From Oceanobacter mangrovi (lineage in GTDB: Bacteria > Pseudomonadota > Gammaproteobacteria > Pseudomonadales > Oceanobacteraceae): 64,000 bases of DNA. Location of the stretch: assembly GCF_019740315.1 (NCBI RefSeq), contig NZ_JAHXZR010000002.1, forward strand, positions 126,001 to 190,000, given 5' to 3'. Numbering within the stretch: the first letter of the stretch is position 1; each line of letters starts with the position of its first letter. A program made the translations under genes and the position numbers. This document shows positions 43,107 to 52,635 of the stretch, piece after piece. A model generated the notes under the pieces. The model was not told the DNA's origin and made no database searches. It was given only the letters and a program-made list of their open reading frames with translations.

Positions 43107-46100
43107 ATGCTGAAGATTTACCACTCCAACGACCTCGATGTGCTGTGTGGCATGTTGCAGGCCATTATGAAGCAGCAACCGCCATCACTGTTCGAGCGCG
43201 AAGCCATTCTGGTACAGAGTCAGGGCATGGCGCACTGGCTCAAATTGAATATCGCCGAAGGGCTTGGGGTGGCGGCACAAATCGACTTCCCGCTGCCGTT
43301 CAGTTTTGTCTGGCAGGTGTTCAACCAGCTGCGGCCGGATTTGCCGCAGCGCTCTCATTTTGACAAGCCCTACATGAGCTGGCAGTTGATGCGGCTGTTG
43401 CCTGAGCTGGTGGCCGGGGCGGCAGCGGACTCACAACACCCCTGTGCCGCGATCGCGCATTATCTGGATGACGATCCGCAGGGCATCAAATGCTTTCAGC
43501 TGGCCGAAACCATTGCCGACGTATTCGACCAGTATCTGGTTTACCGGCCTGACTGGCTGATTAACTGGGAAGCGAATATTGACACCATCGACGATGCCGA
43601 TGTCACCCTGCAACCCTGGCAGCCGGTGGTCTGGCGGGCGTTAGTCGAAGATGCCAAAAGCCTGGGTCATTGTCTTGATCACCGCGCCCGGCTGATGGAT
43701 CAGCTGGCCGAACTGGTCAGCCGTTACCCGCAACGCTTGCAACAATTACCCAAACGCCTGTTTGTGTTCGGCATAGCCGCCTTGCCGGGCAGTTATTGGC
43801 AGGTGCTGAACGCCATTTCCAGTGAAATCGAGGTGCACTTCTTCCTGCTTAACCCGTGCCGCAACTTCTGGGGCGATATTGTCGATGACCGACGTCGGGC
43901 CTGGATTCTGCAACGCCAGCCTGAGGCCGCCACCTACCTGGAACGGGGTAATCCGCTGTTGGCCAGCTGGGGGCGGCTGGGACGCGATTTTCTGACGCTG
44001 GTGCACGACACTGAACTGGCGTCCGATATTGAAGCCTGGGTGGAGCCTGAACAAACCACGCTGCTGCAACAGCTGCAGAGCGACATTCTGGAACTGAACG
44101 ACCGTCAGCAACAGGCATTTACACCGGCAGCGCTGCAGCACAGCCAGTTCAAAACCGCTGTCGACCCGGCCGATGACAGTATTCGGATTATTTCTGCCCA
44201 CAGCCCATTGCGGGAAGTGCAGCGATTGCATGATCAGCTGTTGTACTGGTTTGATCAGGAGCCGCAATTGCAGCCCCGTGATGTGGTGGTGATGGTGCCG
44301 GATATCGATTCCTACGCACCCTACATCGACGCCGTGTTTGGCAGCGCCGAACAGGCCAGTCAGGATCGTGGCCTGCGGATTCCCTGGGCCATTGCCGACC
44401 AGTCAATAATGGTCGAAAACCCGCTGATCGAAACCTTTCTGGCGCTGCTGGGGCTGGCCGACAGTCGCCTGACGGTCGCCGATGTGCAGGACTGGCTGGA
44501 TGTGGCGGCGATTCGCTGCCGCTTTGGTATCGCCAGTGACGAACTGGACACCATCAAGGACTGGCTCAGTCGTGCCAATATTCGCTGGGGGATGCACGGT
44601 CAGCAACGGCAGCAGCTGGGGTTGCCAGCGTTTGAACAAAACAGCTGGCGCAAGGGACTGCGGCAGTTGCTGCTGGGGCTGATGATTCCGGTGGAAATTC
44701 CGGGCAGCGACATGCAGCCGGGCTGGTCCGGCGACTGGCCGGTAGCGGCGGTTGAGGGCAGCAGTGCTGAATTGCTGGGCAAGCTGCTGCAGCTGGTCGA
44801 TTGCCTTGAACGCTGGCAACAGCTGCTGCGGCAGAACCATGCTCCGGCGCAATGGCTGAGCCTGATCAGCGGTCTGCTGGATGCATTATTCAGTACCGAA
44901 TTTGGCCGTGCCGACGCCATTGGCGCGCTCGAACAACAGCGTCAGCAAAGCTCACTGCAACGAATTCGTGACACCCTGCTGAGCTGGCAGGAAGAACTGC
45001 AACGGGGTGGTGCCCTGCAGGATCAGCAATTGACCTTCAGCGCCCGGGTGGTACGCAGCTGGTTCACCAATCAGCTGGGCCAGCAGGGTGGCTGGCAGCG
45101 CTTCCTGGCCGGGCCGGTGAACTTCTGTACCCTGATGCCGATGCGTTCGATTCCGTTCAAGGTGGTCTGCCTGTTGGGCATGAACGACGTGGATTATCCA
45201 CGCAAGGTGCCGCCGGTTGGTTTTGACTTGATGGTCACTGGCAAACGCCGTCGCGGTGATCGTTCCCGCCGTGACGACGACCGTTATCTGTTTCTGGAAG
45301 CCGTCAGTTCGGCCCAGCGCAAGCTCTATATCAGTTATCGCGGCCGTGGTGTACGCGAAAACAATGAGCAACAACCCTCAGTGCTGATCAGCGAACTGAT
45401 GGATTATCTCTGCGACGGTTTCTGTCTGCCGCAGCTGGCGGATTTGCCCCACGGTGACAGTCGTCGGCAAATGCGCCAGTGGCTGCTGGAAGAGCTGCCC
45501 TTGCAGCCGTTCGGTGCAGGAGTCTTCAGGGCCAGCCATCTTCCGCGGGCGATACCGGGTTATCAGCAATTGTGGGCAGCCGTTGCTGGGCAAGCCGCGG
45601 GCGCATCAGACAAGCATAACAACCGCTTTCTGGCCGCCCCGCTGGCGTTGCCGGATGAACTGTTGGGCATTGACGGTCAGGTGCCGGTGGTGGAACTGGC
45701 GGATTTACAGCGGGCGTTGAAAAACAGCTGCCAGTTTTTCCTGCAGCGGCGCTTACGGGTGAGTTTGCAGCCGCAATGGCAGGATAATCCCACCGAAGAG
45801 CCATTCAGCCTGGATAACCTGCAACAATACCTGGTGCGTGACGAAGAAATTACCCTGGCGCTGGCCGCCGCGGCAGCGCCGTCAGCAACTCTGGATGACA
45901 GTGATCTGCGTCGTCAGCGGTTGCAGTCGTTGGGCGAATTACCGGTCCAGGCACTGGGCAAGCTGGTACTGGAAAGCGCTCGTCAGGGATCGCAAGCGCT
46001 GATTGAGCGGCTGCAGCAGCTGGCCTTGCAAACGGCTGAACCGGAACTGATGCAGACCCGCCTGGTGCTGGCTGCTGATAGCGCAGCCGAACAAGTGTTC

Positions 46101-46625
46101 GATTTGCAGGGTGAGCTTGGGCCACAGCTGGATGGCACGCTGATCTACTGGCGTGCCGGTGCGGTGCGCAGCAGTCATTTGCTGGCCAGCTGGCTGGATT
46201 TGTTATTGGCCCGGCTGGTTTATGGTGAGCGTATTCAGGCTGCTTTGTATCTGGGGCTGGACCGCAAGAGTGGCAAGTTACAGGTGCACCATCTGCAAGC
46301 GCCAACAACCGAACAGGCGCAAGATTGGCTGACCCGGGCATTAGGCTATTACCTGGCGAACTGGCAATTTCCGCAAACCCTGCTGCCCGAGTTGCTCTGG
46401 CAACTGCTGCAGCAAGAAGAAGACAAACACGAGGGACTGGTGAAAGCCGAACAGGACAGTGAATTTGGCCAGCTCGGCAGTATTGAAGTCGAACGCTGTC
46501 TGCCACAACTGGCTCGCCAACTGGAAGATGACGGCTGGCGCGAGAGCTGGATCAGCCAACACAGCTGGGTGTTTGAACTGCTGTTGCGACAGTATCAATA
46601 CGGCGACAAGGAAGCAGATCAATGA
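43107..46625 (+). CDS. recC: Exodeoxyribonuclease V subunit gamma, RecC
   Basis: A 1172-residue subunit of the RecBCD helicase-nuclease, which processes double-strand ends and recognises Chi through RecC. Family features include the N-terminal LKIYHSNDLDVLCGMLQ, QSQGMAHWLKLNIAEG, DFPLPFSFVWQVFNQL, and later FCTLMPMRSIPFKVVCLLGM followed by NDVDYPR. As in other RecC proteins the helicase fold lacks ATPase motifs. The length is normal. ATG 43107 follows AAGGA. Its TGA overlaps the recB start by 4 bases. Confidence 0.96.
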   Translation: MLKIYHSNDLDVLCGMLQAIMKQQPPSLFEREAILVQSQGMAHWLKLNIAEGLGVAAQIDFPLPFSFVWQVFNQLRPDLPQRSHFDKPYMSWQLMRLLPELVAGAAADSQHPCAAIAHYLDDDPQGIKCFQLAETIADVFDQYLVYRPDWLINWEANIDTIDDADVTLQPWQPVVWRALVEDAKSLGHCLDHRARLMDQLAELVSRYPQRLQQLPKRLFVFGIAALPGSYWQVLNAISSEIEVHFFLLNPCRNFWGDIVDDRRRAWILQRQPEAATYLERGNPLLASWGRLGRDFLTLVHDTELASDIEAWVEPEQTTLLQQLQSDILELNDRQQQAFTPAALQHSQFKTAVDPADDSIRIISAHSPLREVQRLHDQLLYWFDQEPQLQPRDVVVMVPDIDSYAPYIDAVFGSAEQASQDRGLRIPWAIADQSIMVENPLIETFLALLGLADSRLTVADVQDWLDVAAIRCRFGIASDELDTIKDWLSRANIRWGMHGQQRQQLGLPAFEQNSWRKGLRQLLLGLMIPVEIPGSDMQPGWSGDWPVAAVEGSSAELLGKLLQLVDCLERWQQLLRQNHAPAQWLSLISGLLDALFSTEFGRADAIGALEQQRQQSSLQRIRDTLLSWQEELQRGGALQDQQLTFSARVVRSWFTNQLGQQGGWQRFLAGPVNFCTLMPMRSIPFKVVCLLGMNDVDYPRKVPPVGFDLMVTGKRRRGDRSRRDDDRYLFLEAVSSAQRKLYISYRGRGVRENNEQQPSVLISELMDYLCDGFCLPQLADLPHGDSRRQMRQWLLEELPLQPFGAGVFRASHLPRAIPGYQQLWAAVAGQAAGASDKHNNRFLAAPLALPDELLGIDGQVPVVELADLQRALKNSCQFFLQRRLRVSLQPQWQDNPTEEPFSLDNLQQYLVRDEEITLALAAAAAPSATLDDSDLRRQRLQSLGELPVQALGKLVLESARQGSQALIERLQQLALQTAEPELMQTRLVLAADSAAEQVFDLQGELGPQLDGTLIYWRAGAVRSSHLLASWLDLLLARLVYGERIQAALYLGLDRKSGKLQVHHLQAPTTEQAQDWLTRALGYYLANWQFPQTLLPELLWQLLQQEEDKHEGLVKAEQDSEFGQLGSIEVERCLPQLARQLEDDGWRESWISQHSWVFELLLRQYQYGDKEADQ

Positions 46626-49600
46626 GCCAGACTGCCAACAATCCTGTGCAGGCGCTGCCACTCGACGTCAGCCGCTTCCCGCTGACTGGCCAGTCGCTGA
46701 TTGAAGCCAGTGCCGGTACCGGTAAAACCTTCACCATCGCCAGTCTCTATAGCCGGTTGGCCATCGGCCATAACAACCCGTTGGGACAGCTGGCGTGTGA
46801 CCAGATTCTGGTGGTGACCTTTACCAAGGCCGCGACCGAAGAACTGCGCGGCCGGATTCGTGATCGCCTGCGGCAGAACCATGAAGATGTGTTACGCCAG
46901 CGTGCCGGGATGCCGCTGCAAGACCCGCAATTCGCAGGCTGGCTCGACCAGTTGCAACTGGATGAGCAGGGCCTCGAACAGCTGACCGACTGGCTGCAAG
47001 TCAACCTGTCGAGCATGGACGACGCCAGCATCTACACCATCCACGGTTTCTGTCAGCGGATGCTGAAACAGTTCGCCTTCGACAGTGGGGTGATGTTCAG
47101 CGCCGAACTGGAAATGGACTCGCTGGGCTATTTGCAGCAGGCCTGCGAAGACATCTGGCGGCGTCATCTGTACCAGGCCAATATTGCCGAAGCGCGTTTT
47201 TTTCATTCGGTATTCAGCACGCCAGAACAGCTGCAGGAGCGTATTCGTGGCTGGTTTGCCCGCCCGGATGCACTGTTTCTGCCTGCGGTGCCGCAACAGA
47301 TGCCGGATTCCAGCAGCGCCGAACAGTTGTTCGAACAGGCCCGCCAAAGTGCCGAACAGCAAGGCTGGCAACAACTACAGGACTTGCTGGTGGATGCTGC
47401 CAGCAACAAGGACCTGAATAACGTCAGTTATAAACCGGCGTCGATTCCGGCGCGCTTGCAGGCCGCCCGGCGCTGGTTCCAGCAAGGCTTTTCCCTGCAG
47501 TTGCCTGACAAGCTTGAAACCCTCACACAATCCGCTTTGACGGCCAAAACCAGTAAAAAAGGCACGACACCGACGGCGGCGTTTTTTGGTTTGCTGGACG
47601 ACTTGCTGGCAGCCATGCAGCCTTTGCTTGAATACCGTCAGCAGCTGCGTTGCAGCTTGCCGAAGGCCTGGTTCGACCAGGTGCAGCAGCGTTATTTTGA
47701 GCTGATGGAGCAAGCGGGTGCGATGTCGCCAGACGATCTTTTGCGACTGCTCGACAGCGCCCTGCAAGGGCCGCAGGGAGCCTTGCTGGCTGGGCGTATC
47801 CGGGCCTTGTATCCGGTTGCCCTGATTGACGAATTCCAGGATACCGACCCACTGCAATACCGGATTTTTTCCACCATTTACCGGCCGTCGGAAGTACCGG
47901 AACAGGTGTGTGGTCTGGCCGCAATTGGTGACCCCAAGCAGGCGATTTATGCCTTTCGGGGGGCGGATATTTTCACCTATATCCAGGCGCGGCGGTCGAT
48001 GGCTGAGGGGCGGATTTTCACACTGGACACTAACTGGCGCAGTCACAGCCGCCTGATCAGTGCAGTTAACGGTCTGTTTGCCGCGCATCCAGCGCCGTTT
48101 GTGTTTGCCGAAGACATTCCTTTTCAGCCGGTCAAGGCGGCTGGTCGTCATGATCACCAGCAGCTGACGATTCAAACCACTGACGGCTGGCAAACGGTGG
48201 CGCCGCTGCAGTTCTGGTTTGATGAACAGGAAGAGAGTTGCGATGCCGGTCAGCGCCGTTGCGCCCGCGAGTGTGCCGAAACCATTCGGCAGATGCTATC
48301 GGGAGCGACCCGACTGGGCGAGCAGGCGGCGCGGGCCGGTGATATGGCGGTACTGGTACGTACCAACAAGCAGGCTGAAATCATGCGTCATGCGCTGGCG
48401 CTGGAAGGTATTACCGCTGTGATGCTGTCGCGTGAGTCTGTATTCAACAGCGACAGTGCCCGCGAATTGCTGATCTGGCTGGCCGCGATTGCCGATCCGT
48501 CCGACGAACGCCAGCTGCGTAACGCGCTGGCGACCCGGCTGTATGGCTACAGCAGCCAGCAACTGGATCAGCTGCAGACTGACGAACAAGCGCTCGAACG
48601 GGTGTTGCAGGAAGTACGGGGTTACCATCAGTTGTGGGCCAGCCACGGCATTATGGCGGCCTTGATGCAATGGTTGGCTACGGACCAGCGGGCAGTGTTG
48701 TTACGTCAGGGAGGTGATGGCGAGCGACTGCTGACGGACCTGCTGCACCTTGGTGAACTGTTACAGCAGGCCAGTCGCCGCCTGCGTGGCCAGCAGGCCT
48801 TGTTGCGCTGGTTTACCGAACATGTGTTGGATGCCAGCGCCAGCAGTGAGGAAGCCCAGCTGCGGCTGGAGTCGGACGCCAACCTGGTTTCGATTGTGAC
48901 CATTCACAAATCGAAAGGGCTGGAATACCCGTTGGTTTTCCTGCCGTTTTTGTGGAATGACGTGGCGGAATTAAGCCGCTATGACGACGTCCGTTACCTG
49001 AATGCAGAAAAGCAGGTGGTGATTAACCTCGACCCGGACGATGACGCCCGTCAGCAAGCCAGTCGTGACAAGGGCGCTGAATTCATGCGGCTGCTGTATG
49101 TGGCCCTGACGCGGCCGGTGCAGGGCTGTTTTGTGTGGTTGTCGGCGGCGCTGGCGGGACGCGGCAAAAACGCCGCGCCAGTGTTGTTTCAAACTGCCAT
49201 CGGTGAATTGTTGCAGGCTGCCAGCAAGCAGCTTGATGGTTTGGCGGAGTGGAATTCCGAGGTCTGTTATCTGGGCTCACGACCGTTGTGGCCCACGGCT
49301 GCGGTCACTGCTGAGGCTGACCTCGATGACACGGTTGCTGCGGCGCATTTTGAGCGACGGTTACAGGATCGCTGGCGGGTCTCCAGTTTTACCGGTCTGA
49401 GTTATCACGACAGCAGTACAGATGCGACGGAATTGCAGCTGGAAAGCGATGCTGCGGTGTTGCGACTGGATGAGACTGGCCCGGCTGCAATGGCAGTTGA
49501 CTGGCAAGAACCACAGGCTTCGCCACAGCAGCTGGCATTTGAAACCAGCATGGCCGTGCTGTTTCCGCGTGGCGCCCAGCCGGGTACCTGTTTGCACAGT

Positions 49601-50422
49601 GTGTTTGAGCAGTGGGATTTCCACAGTCGCGAACAGCTGTTGGAACTGCTGCCTGCTGAACTGGATCATTTTGGTGTTGAACTACCGGTACTGTTGCCAC
49701 AGTCGCAGGACGTAATGGCCCCACTGACGGCTGAGGTCAGTGATAATGACAGCGGCTTGCAGTTACTGGCCGACTGGTTCGAGCGGATAGTAGCAACACC
49801 ATTGGCGGCCGCAGGCGAGGCAAAACCCCTCTCGCTTGCGAATATCGATCCTGCCTTGCGACTGGACGAAATGGAGTTCTGTTTGCCGGTCACTGATTTG
49901 CGCCCCGAACGTCTCAATGCCTTGTTGATAGAAAGCGACTGCCAGCCAGAACTGCAGGGACGCCGTAAAAAACTACAGTTCAATCCGCTCAGTGGTTTTC
50001 TGAAAGGCTTTATCGACCTGCTGTTCTGCTTTGAGGGCAAATACTATTTGCTCGACTACAAGTCCAATTATCTCGGTGATCAGATCAGTGACTACCAGGG
50101 GGCGGCGCTGCATCAGGCGATGCTGGACCATCACTACGATCTGCAAGCCTGGATCTATACCCTGGCGCTGGATCAGCTACTGGCCTTACGTCTGCCAGAC
50201 TATGACCCTGAACAACATCTGGGTGGCGTGATTTATCTGTTCTTGCGCGGCCTGCAGGCTGAAGTGCCTGTGGGTGAAAAAACGGCAGGAGTGTATTTCC
50301 AGTCGATTGATTGCAAGGCTCTACAGCGCTGGAAAGCCCGGCTGCTACGCGGTGCTGCTGCAGGTCAAGGCGCTGGGCAGACCGCAGCGGATGAACCTGC
50401 ACAGGGAGAATTACCGCTATGA
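46622..50422 (+). CDS. recB: Exodeoxyribonuclease V subunit beta, RecB
   Basis: A 1266-residue 3'-5' helicase and nuclease. Walker A ASAGTGKT lies at residues 29-36; further UvrD-type motifs are VTFTKAATEELRGRIRDRL, IGDPKQAIYAFRGADIFTY, TLDTNWRSHSRLI and VTIHKSKGLEYPLVFLPFLW. The C-terminal PD-(D/E)xK nuclease has GFIDLLFCFEGKYYLLDYKS with Asp about 1144 and Lys about 1146. All catalytic elements are present. The gene overlaps recC and recD by 4 bases at either end, so the three subunits are cotranslated. Confidence 0.97.
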   Translation: MSQTANNPVQALPLDVSRFPLTGQSLIEASAGTGKTFTIASLYSRLAIGHNNPLGQLACDQILVVTFTKAATEELRGRIRDRLRQNHEDVLRQRAGMPLQDPQFAGWLDQLQLDEQGLEQLTDWLQVNLSSMDDASIYTIHGFCQRMLKQFAFDSGVMFSAELEMDSLGYLQQACEDIWRRHLYQANIAEARFFHSVFSTPEQLQERIRGWFARPDALFLPAVPQQMPDSSSAEQLFEQARQSAEQQGWQQLQDLLVDAASNKDLNNVSYKPASIPARLQAARRWFQQGFSLQLPDKLETLTQSALTAKTSKKGTTPTAAFFGLLDDLLAAMQPLLEYRQQLRCSLPKAWFDQVQQRYFELMEQAGAMSPDDLLRLLDSALQGPQGALLAGRIRALYPVALIDEFQDTDPLQYRIFSTIYRPSEVPEQVCGLAAIGDPKQAIYAFRGADIFTYIQARRSMAEGRIFTLDTNWRSHSRLISAVNGLFAAHPAPFVFAEDIPFQPVKAAGRHDHQQLTIQTTDGWQTVAPLQFWFDEQEESCDAGQRRCARECAETIRQMLSGATRLGEQAARAGDMAVLVRTNKQAEIMRHALALEGITAVMLSRESVFNSDSARELLIWLAAIADPSDERQLRNALATRLYGYSSQQLDQLQTDEQALERVLQEVRGYHQLWASHGIMAALMQWLATDQRAVLLRQGGDGERLLTDLLHLGELLQQASRRLRGQQALLRWFTEHVLDASASSEEAQLRLESDANLVSIVTIHKSKGLEYPLVFLPFLWNDVAELSRYDDVRYLNAEKQVVINLDPDDDARQQASRDKGAEFMRLLYVALTRPVQGCFVWLSAALAGRGKNAAPVLFQTAIGELLQAASKQLDGLAEWNSEVCYLGSRPLWPTAAVTAEADLDDTVAAAHFERRLQDRWRVSSFTGLSYHDSSTDATELQLESDAAVLRLDETGPAAMAVDWQEPQASPQQLAFETSMAVLFPRGAQPGTCLHSVFEQWDFHSREQLLELLPAELDHFGVELPVLLPQSQDVMAPLTAEVSDNDSGLQLLADWFERIVATPLAAAGEAKPLSLANIDPALRLDEMEFCLPVTDLRPERLNALLIESDCQPELQGRRKKLQFNPLSGFLKGFIDLLFCFEGKYYLLDYKSNYLGDQISDYQGAALHQAMLDHHYDLQAWIYTLALDQLLALRLPDYDPEQHLGGVIYLFLRGLQAEVPVGEKTAGVYFQSIDCKALQRWKARLLRGAAAGQGAGQTAADEPAQGELPL

Positions 50423-52566
50423 GATTGTCTGCTGTGAAATCCTCAACAGGGATCACAGGGATCTTACCACAGGCTGTGCCTGAGCTGGCGCAGCTTGCGG
50501 TTCAGCCGGGAGCCTTGGGCGGCTGGCTGCAGACGTTGCTGGCCAACCCGACCTTGAGAACCATCGACTGGCAGCTGGCGCGGCAATTATTGGATTACAG
50601 TGCTGCTGCTGATTCTGCCGTTATTACTGCTGAACAGCGGCAAGCGCTGGTGATGGCGTCGGCATTGGTGTCGTGGGCGCTGGGGCGCGGCCAGGTCTGT
50701 TTGCCGCTGGATCATCCACCGCCGCTGGGCTGGCAGACTTTACAGGCCAACGTCTGGCCAGTCGCAGAGCAGTGGCTGCACTGGTTACAACAACTGGATT
50801 GTGTCTGGTTGCTGGAGACAGGGACAGGTGACGCCGTGTATCCGAATGGCGCCTACCGGGGCCAACCGCTGGTGCTGGAATCCCGTTTGCTGGAGGGGCC
50901 AGGCGCGACTGGCGGGCAACGCCGTTACCGGCTTTATCTGGCCCGCTATTATTTTTATCAGGCTGGCCTCGAACAGCTGGTCAAGCAGCGATTGAGTGTG
51001 GATCTGGAGCTGCCGCTAGAGCAACTGGTGCCGGTATTTGATCAGCTGTTCCCCGAGCGTAATGACGGTTCTGGCTGGCAAGCGGCAGCGGCCGCGACGG
51101 CCTGTTTGCAAGGCTTTTGTGTGATTACCGGTGGGCCTGGAACCGGTAAAACCACCACGGTTACCAGGTTGCTGAGTGCGCTATTGAGCATTCAACCGGA
51201 TATGCGGATTGCACTGGCAGCACCGACGGGCAAGGCGGCCGCGCGGATGACGGAGTCAATTCGCTCGGCCCGATCCAAAGGCGGTTTACCTAATGGTGAC
51301 TTGATTCCGGAGCAGAGCTTCACCTTGCATCGTCTATTGGGCTGGCGGCCGGATGGCTTTCGTTACAGTGCCCGTCACCGGCTGCCTTACGACTGTGTGG
51401 TGGTGGATGAATCCTCGATGATTGACCTCGCCATGATGTATCAGCTGGTGTCTGCGCTGGCGCCCAAAGCCCGGCTGATTCTGCTGGGCGACCGCGATCA
51501 GCTGGCTTCGGTGGAGGCAGGCAGTGTGTTGGCGGACCTCTGTAATGCCGGTCAGTATTTCCAGCCGCAACCGGTATATGGCCAGTGGGTGGCGACTTTG
51601 TGCGGTTTTGATCCGGTCTCTGCCGGATGGACCGGGTCGGGTTGCAGTCAGATCGGTAGCAAGGCAGTGCAGCAGCCTGCCACGCTGGATCTGTTTGCTG
51701 AACCAGAGGCAGCATCAACAGAAACAACATCAACAGCACGGCAGTGGCCAGCACAGCCGCCGCAGGCCTCAATTGCCAATGCAGTGGCGGAGTTGCGGGT
51801 TTCCCATCGTTTTCATAAAGACAGTGGCATTGGCAAGCTGGCCGCCAGCGTAAACGCCGGGCAGTTGCAGCAGTCGCTGACGATTCTTGCCAAAGCCGAT
51901 GATCTGGCCGTGCAGTGGTTGGGCGATAGTGACACGCATGGGCCGGGACGGTTGTGGGAAACCGATCTGCTAGCCGGTTATCAGGACTATTGTGCTGCGA
52001 TTACCAGTGCCGATGCCGGTGCCATGTTAGCGGCACTGGGGCGGTTTCAGGTGTTGGTGGCGGTCAGACAGGGCCCGTTTGGTGCCGAGCTGGTCAATCG
52101 TCAGATTGAAAATCTGCTAACCCGTCATGGCCGACTCAAGCGTGCCAGCGACAGCTTCTGGTACGTCGGTCGGCCGGTGATGGTCAGTCGTAATGATTAC
52201 GATCTGGGGCTTTTTAATGGCGATATTGGGGTCACTGTACGTGACGCCCAGGGCGAGTTACGGGTGGCATTTCCGGCAACGGATGGCCAGATTCGTTATT
52301 TGCTACCCAGTCGACTACCGGCTCATGAAACTTCTTTTGCCATGACAGTCCATAAAAGCCAGGGCTCGGAATTTGATCAGGTACTGCTGCTGTTGCCGTC
52401 GCAGTGGCAATCTGTCATTACTCGTGAATTGATTTACACCGCCATTACCCGTGCCCGCAGTGGCTTTGTGGTATTGACGTCGCTGCGCTGCTGGCAGCTT
52501 GGGCTGGAAACCCGGGTTGAACGTGCCAGTGGTTTGCGGGATGCCTTGTGGCAAACCGGTATTTGA
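50419..52566 (+). CDS. recD: Exodeoxyribonuclease V subunit alpha, RecD
   Basis: A 715-residue 5'-3' SF1B helicase. Motifs in order: Walker A VITGGPGTGKTTTVTRLL (about residues 235-252), AAPTGKAAARM, the DEAD-type box VVDESSMIDLAMM, LLGDRDQLASVEAGSVLADL, SHRFHKDSGIGKLA, MTVHKSQGSEFDQVLLLLP and ELIYTAITRAR. The protein is about 100 residues longer than E. coli RecD, in part because of a Ser/Thr/Gln-rich insertion near residues 395-450 (ETTSTARQWPAQPPQ). The end of the operon; no terminator is obvious before the next gene. Confidence 0.96.
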   Translation: MRLSAVKSSTGITGILPQAVPELAQLAVQPGALGGWLQTLLANPTLRTIDWQLARQLLDYSAAADSAVITAEQRQALVMASALVSWALGRGQVCLPLDHPPPLGWQTLQANVWPVAEQWLHWLQQLDCVWLLETGTGDAVYPNGAYRGQPLVLESRLLEGPGATGGQRRYRLYLARYYFYQAGLEQLVKQRLSVDLELPLEQLVPVFDQLFPERNDGSGWQAAAAATACLQGFCVITGGPGTGKTTTVTRLLSALLSIQPDMRIALAAPTGKAAARMTESIRSARSKGGLPNGDLIPEQSFTLHRLLGWRPDGFRYSARHRLPYDCVVVDESSMIDLAMMYQLVSALAPKARLILLGDRDQLASVEAGSVLADLCNAGQYFQPQPVYGQWVATLCGFDPVSAGWTGSGCSQIGSKAVQQPATLDLFAEPEAASTETTSTARQWPAQPPQASIANAVAELRVSHRFHKDSGIGKLAASVNAGQLQQSLTILAKADDLAVQWLGDSDTHGPGRLWETDLLAGYQDYCAAITSADAGAMLAALGRFQVLVAVRQGPFGAELVNRQIENLLTRHGRLKRASDSFWYVGRPVMVSRNDYDLGLFNGDIGVTVRDAQGELRVAFPATDGQIRYLLPSRLPAHETSFAMTVHKSQGSEFDQVLLLLPSQWQSVITRELIYTAITRARSGFVVLTSLRCWQLGLETRVERASGLRDALWQTGI

Positions 52567-52635
52567 ATGACTGAACAGAGTTGTTGATGTTCATCGTTAT
52601 CAGTCATCGTTAAAAATTGTTATTGGAGAATACGC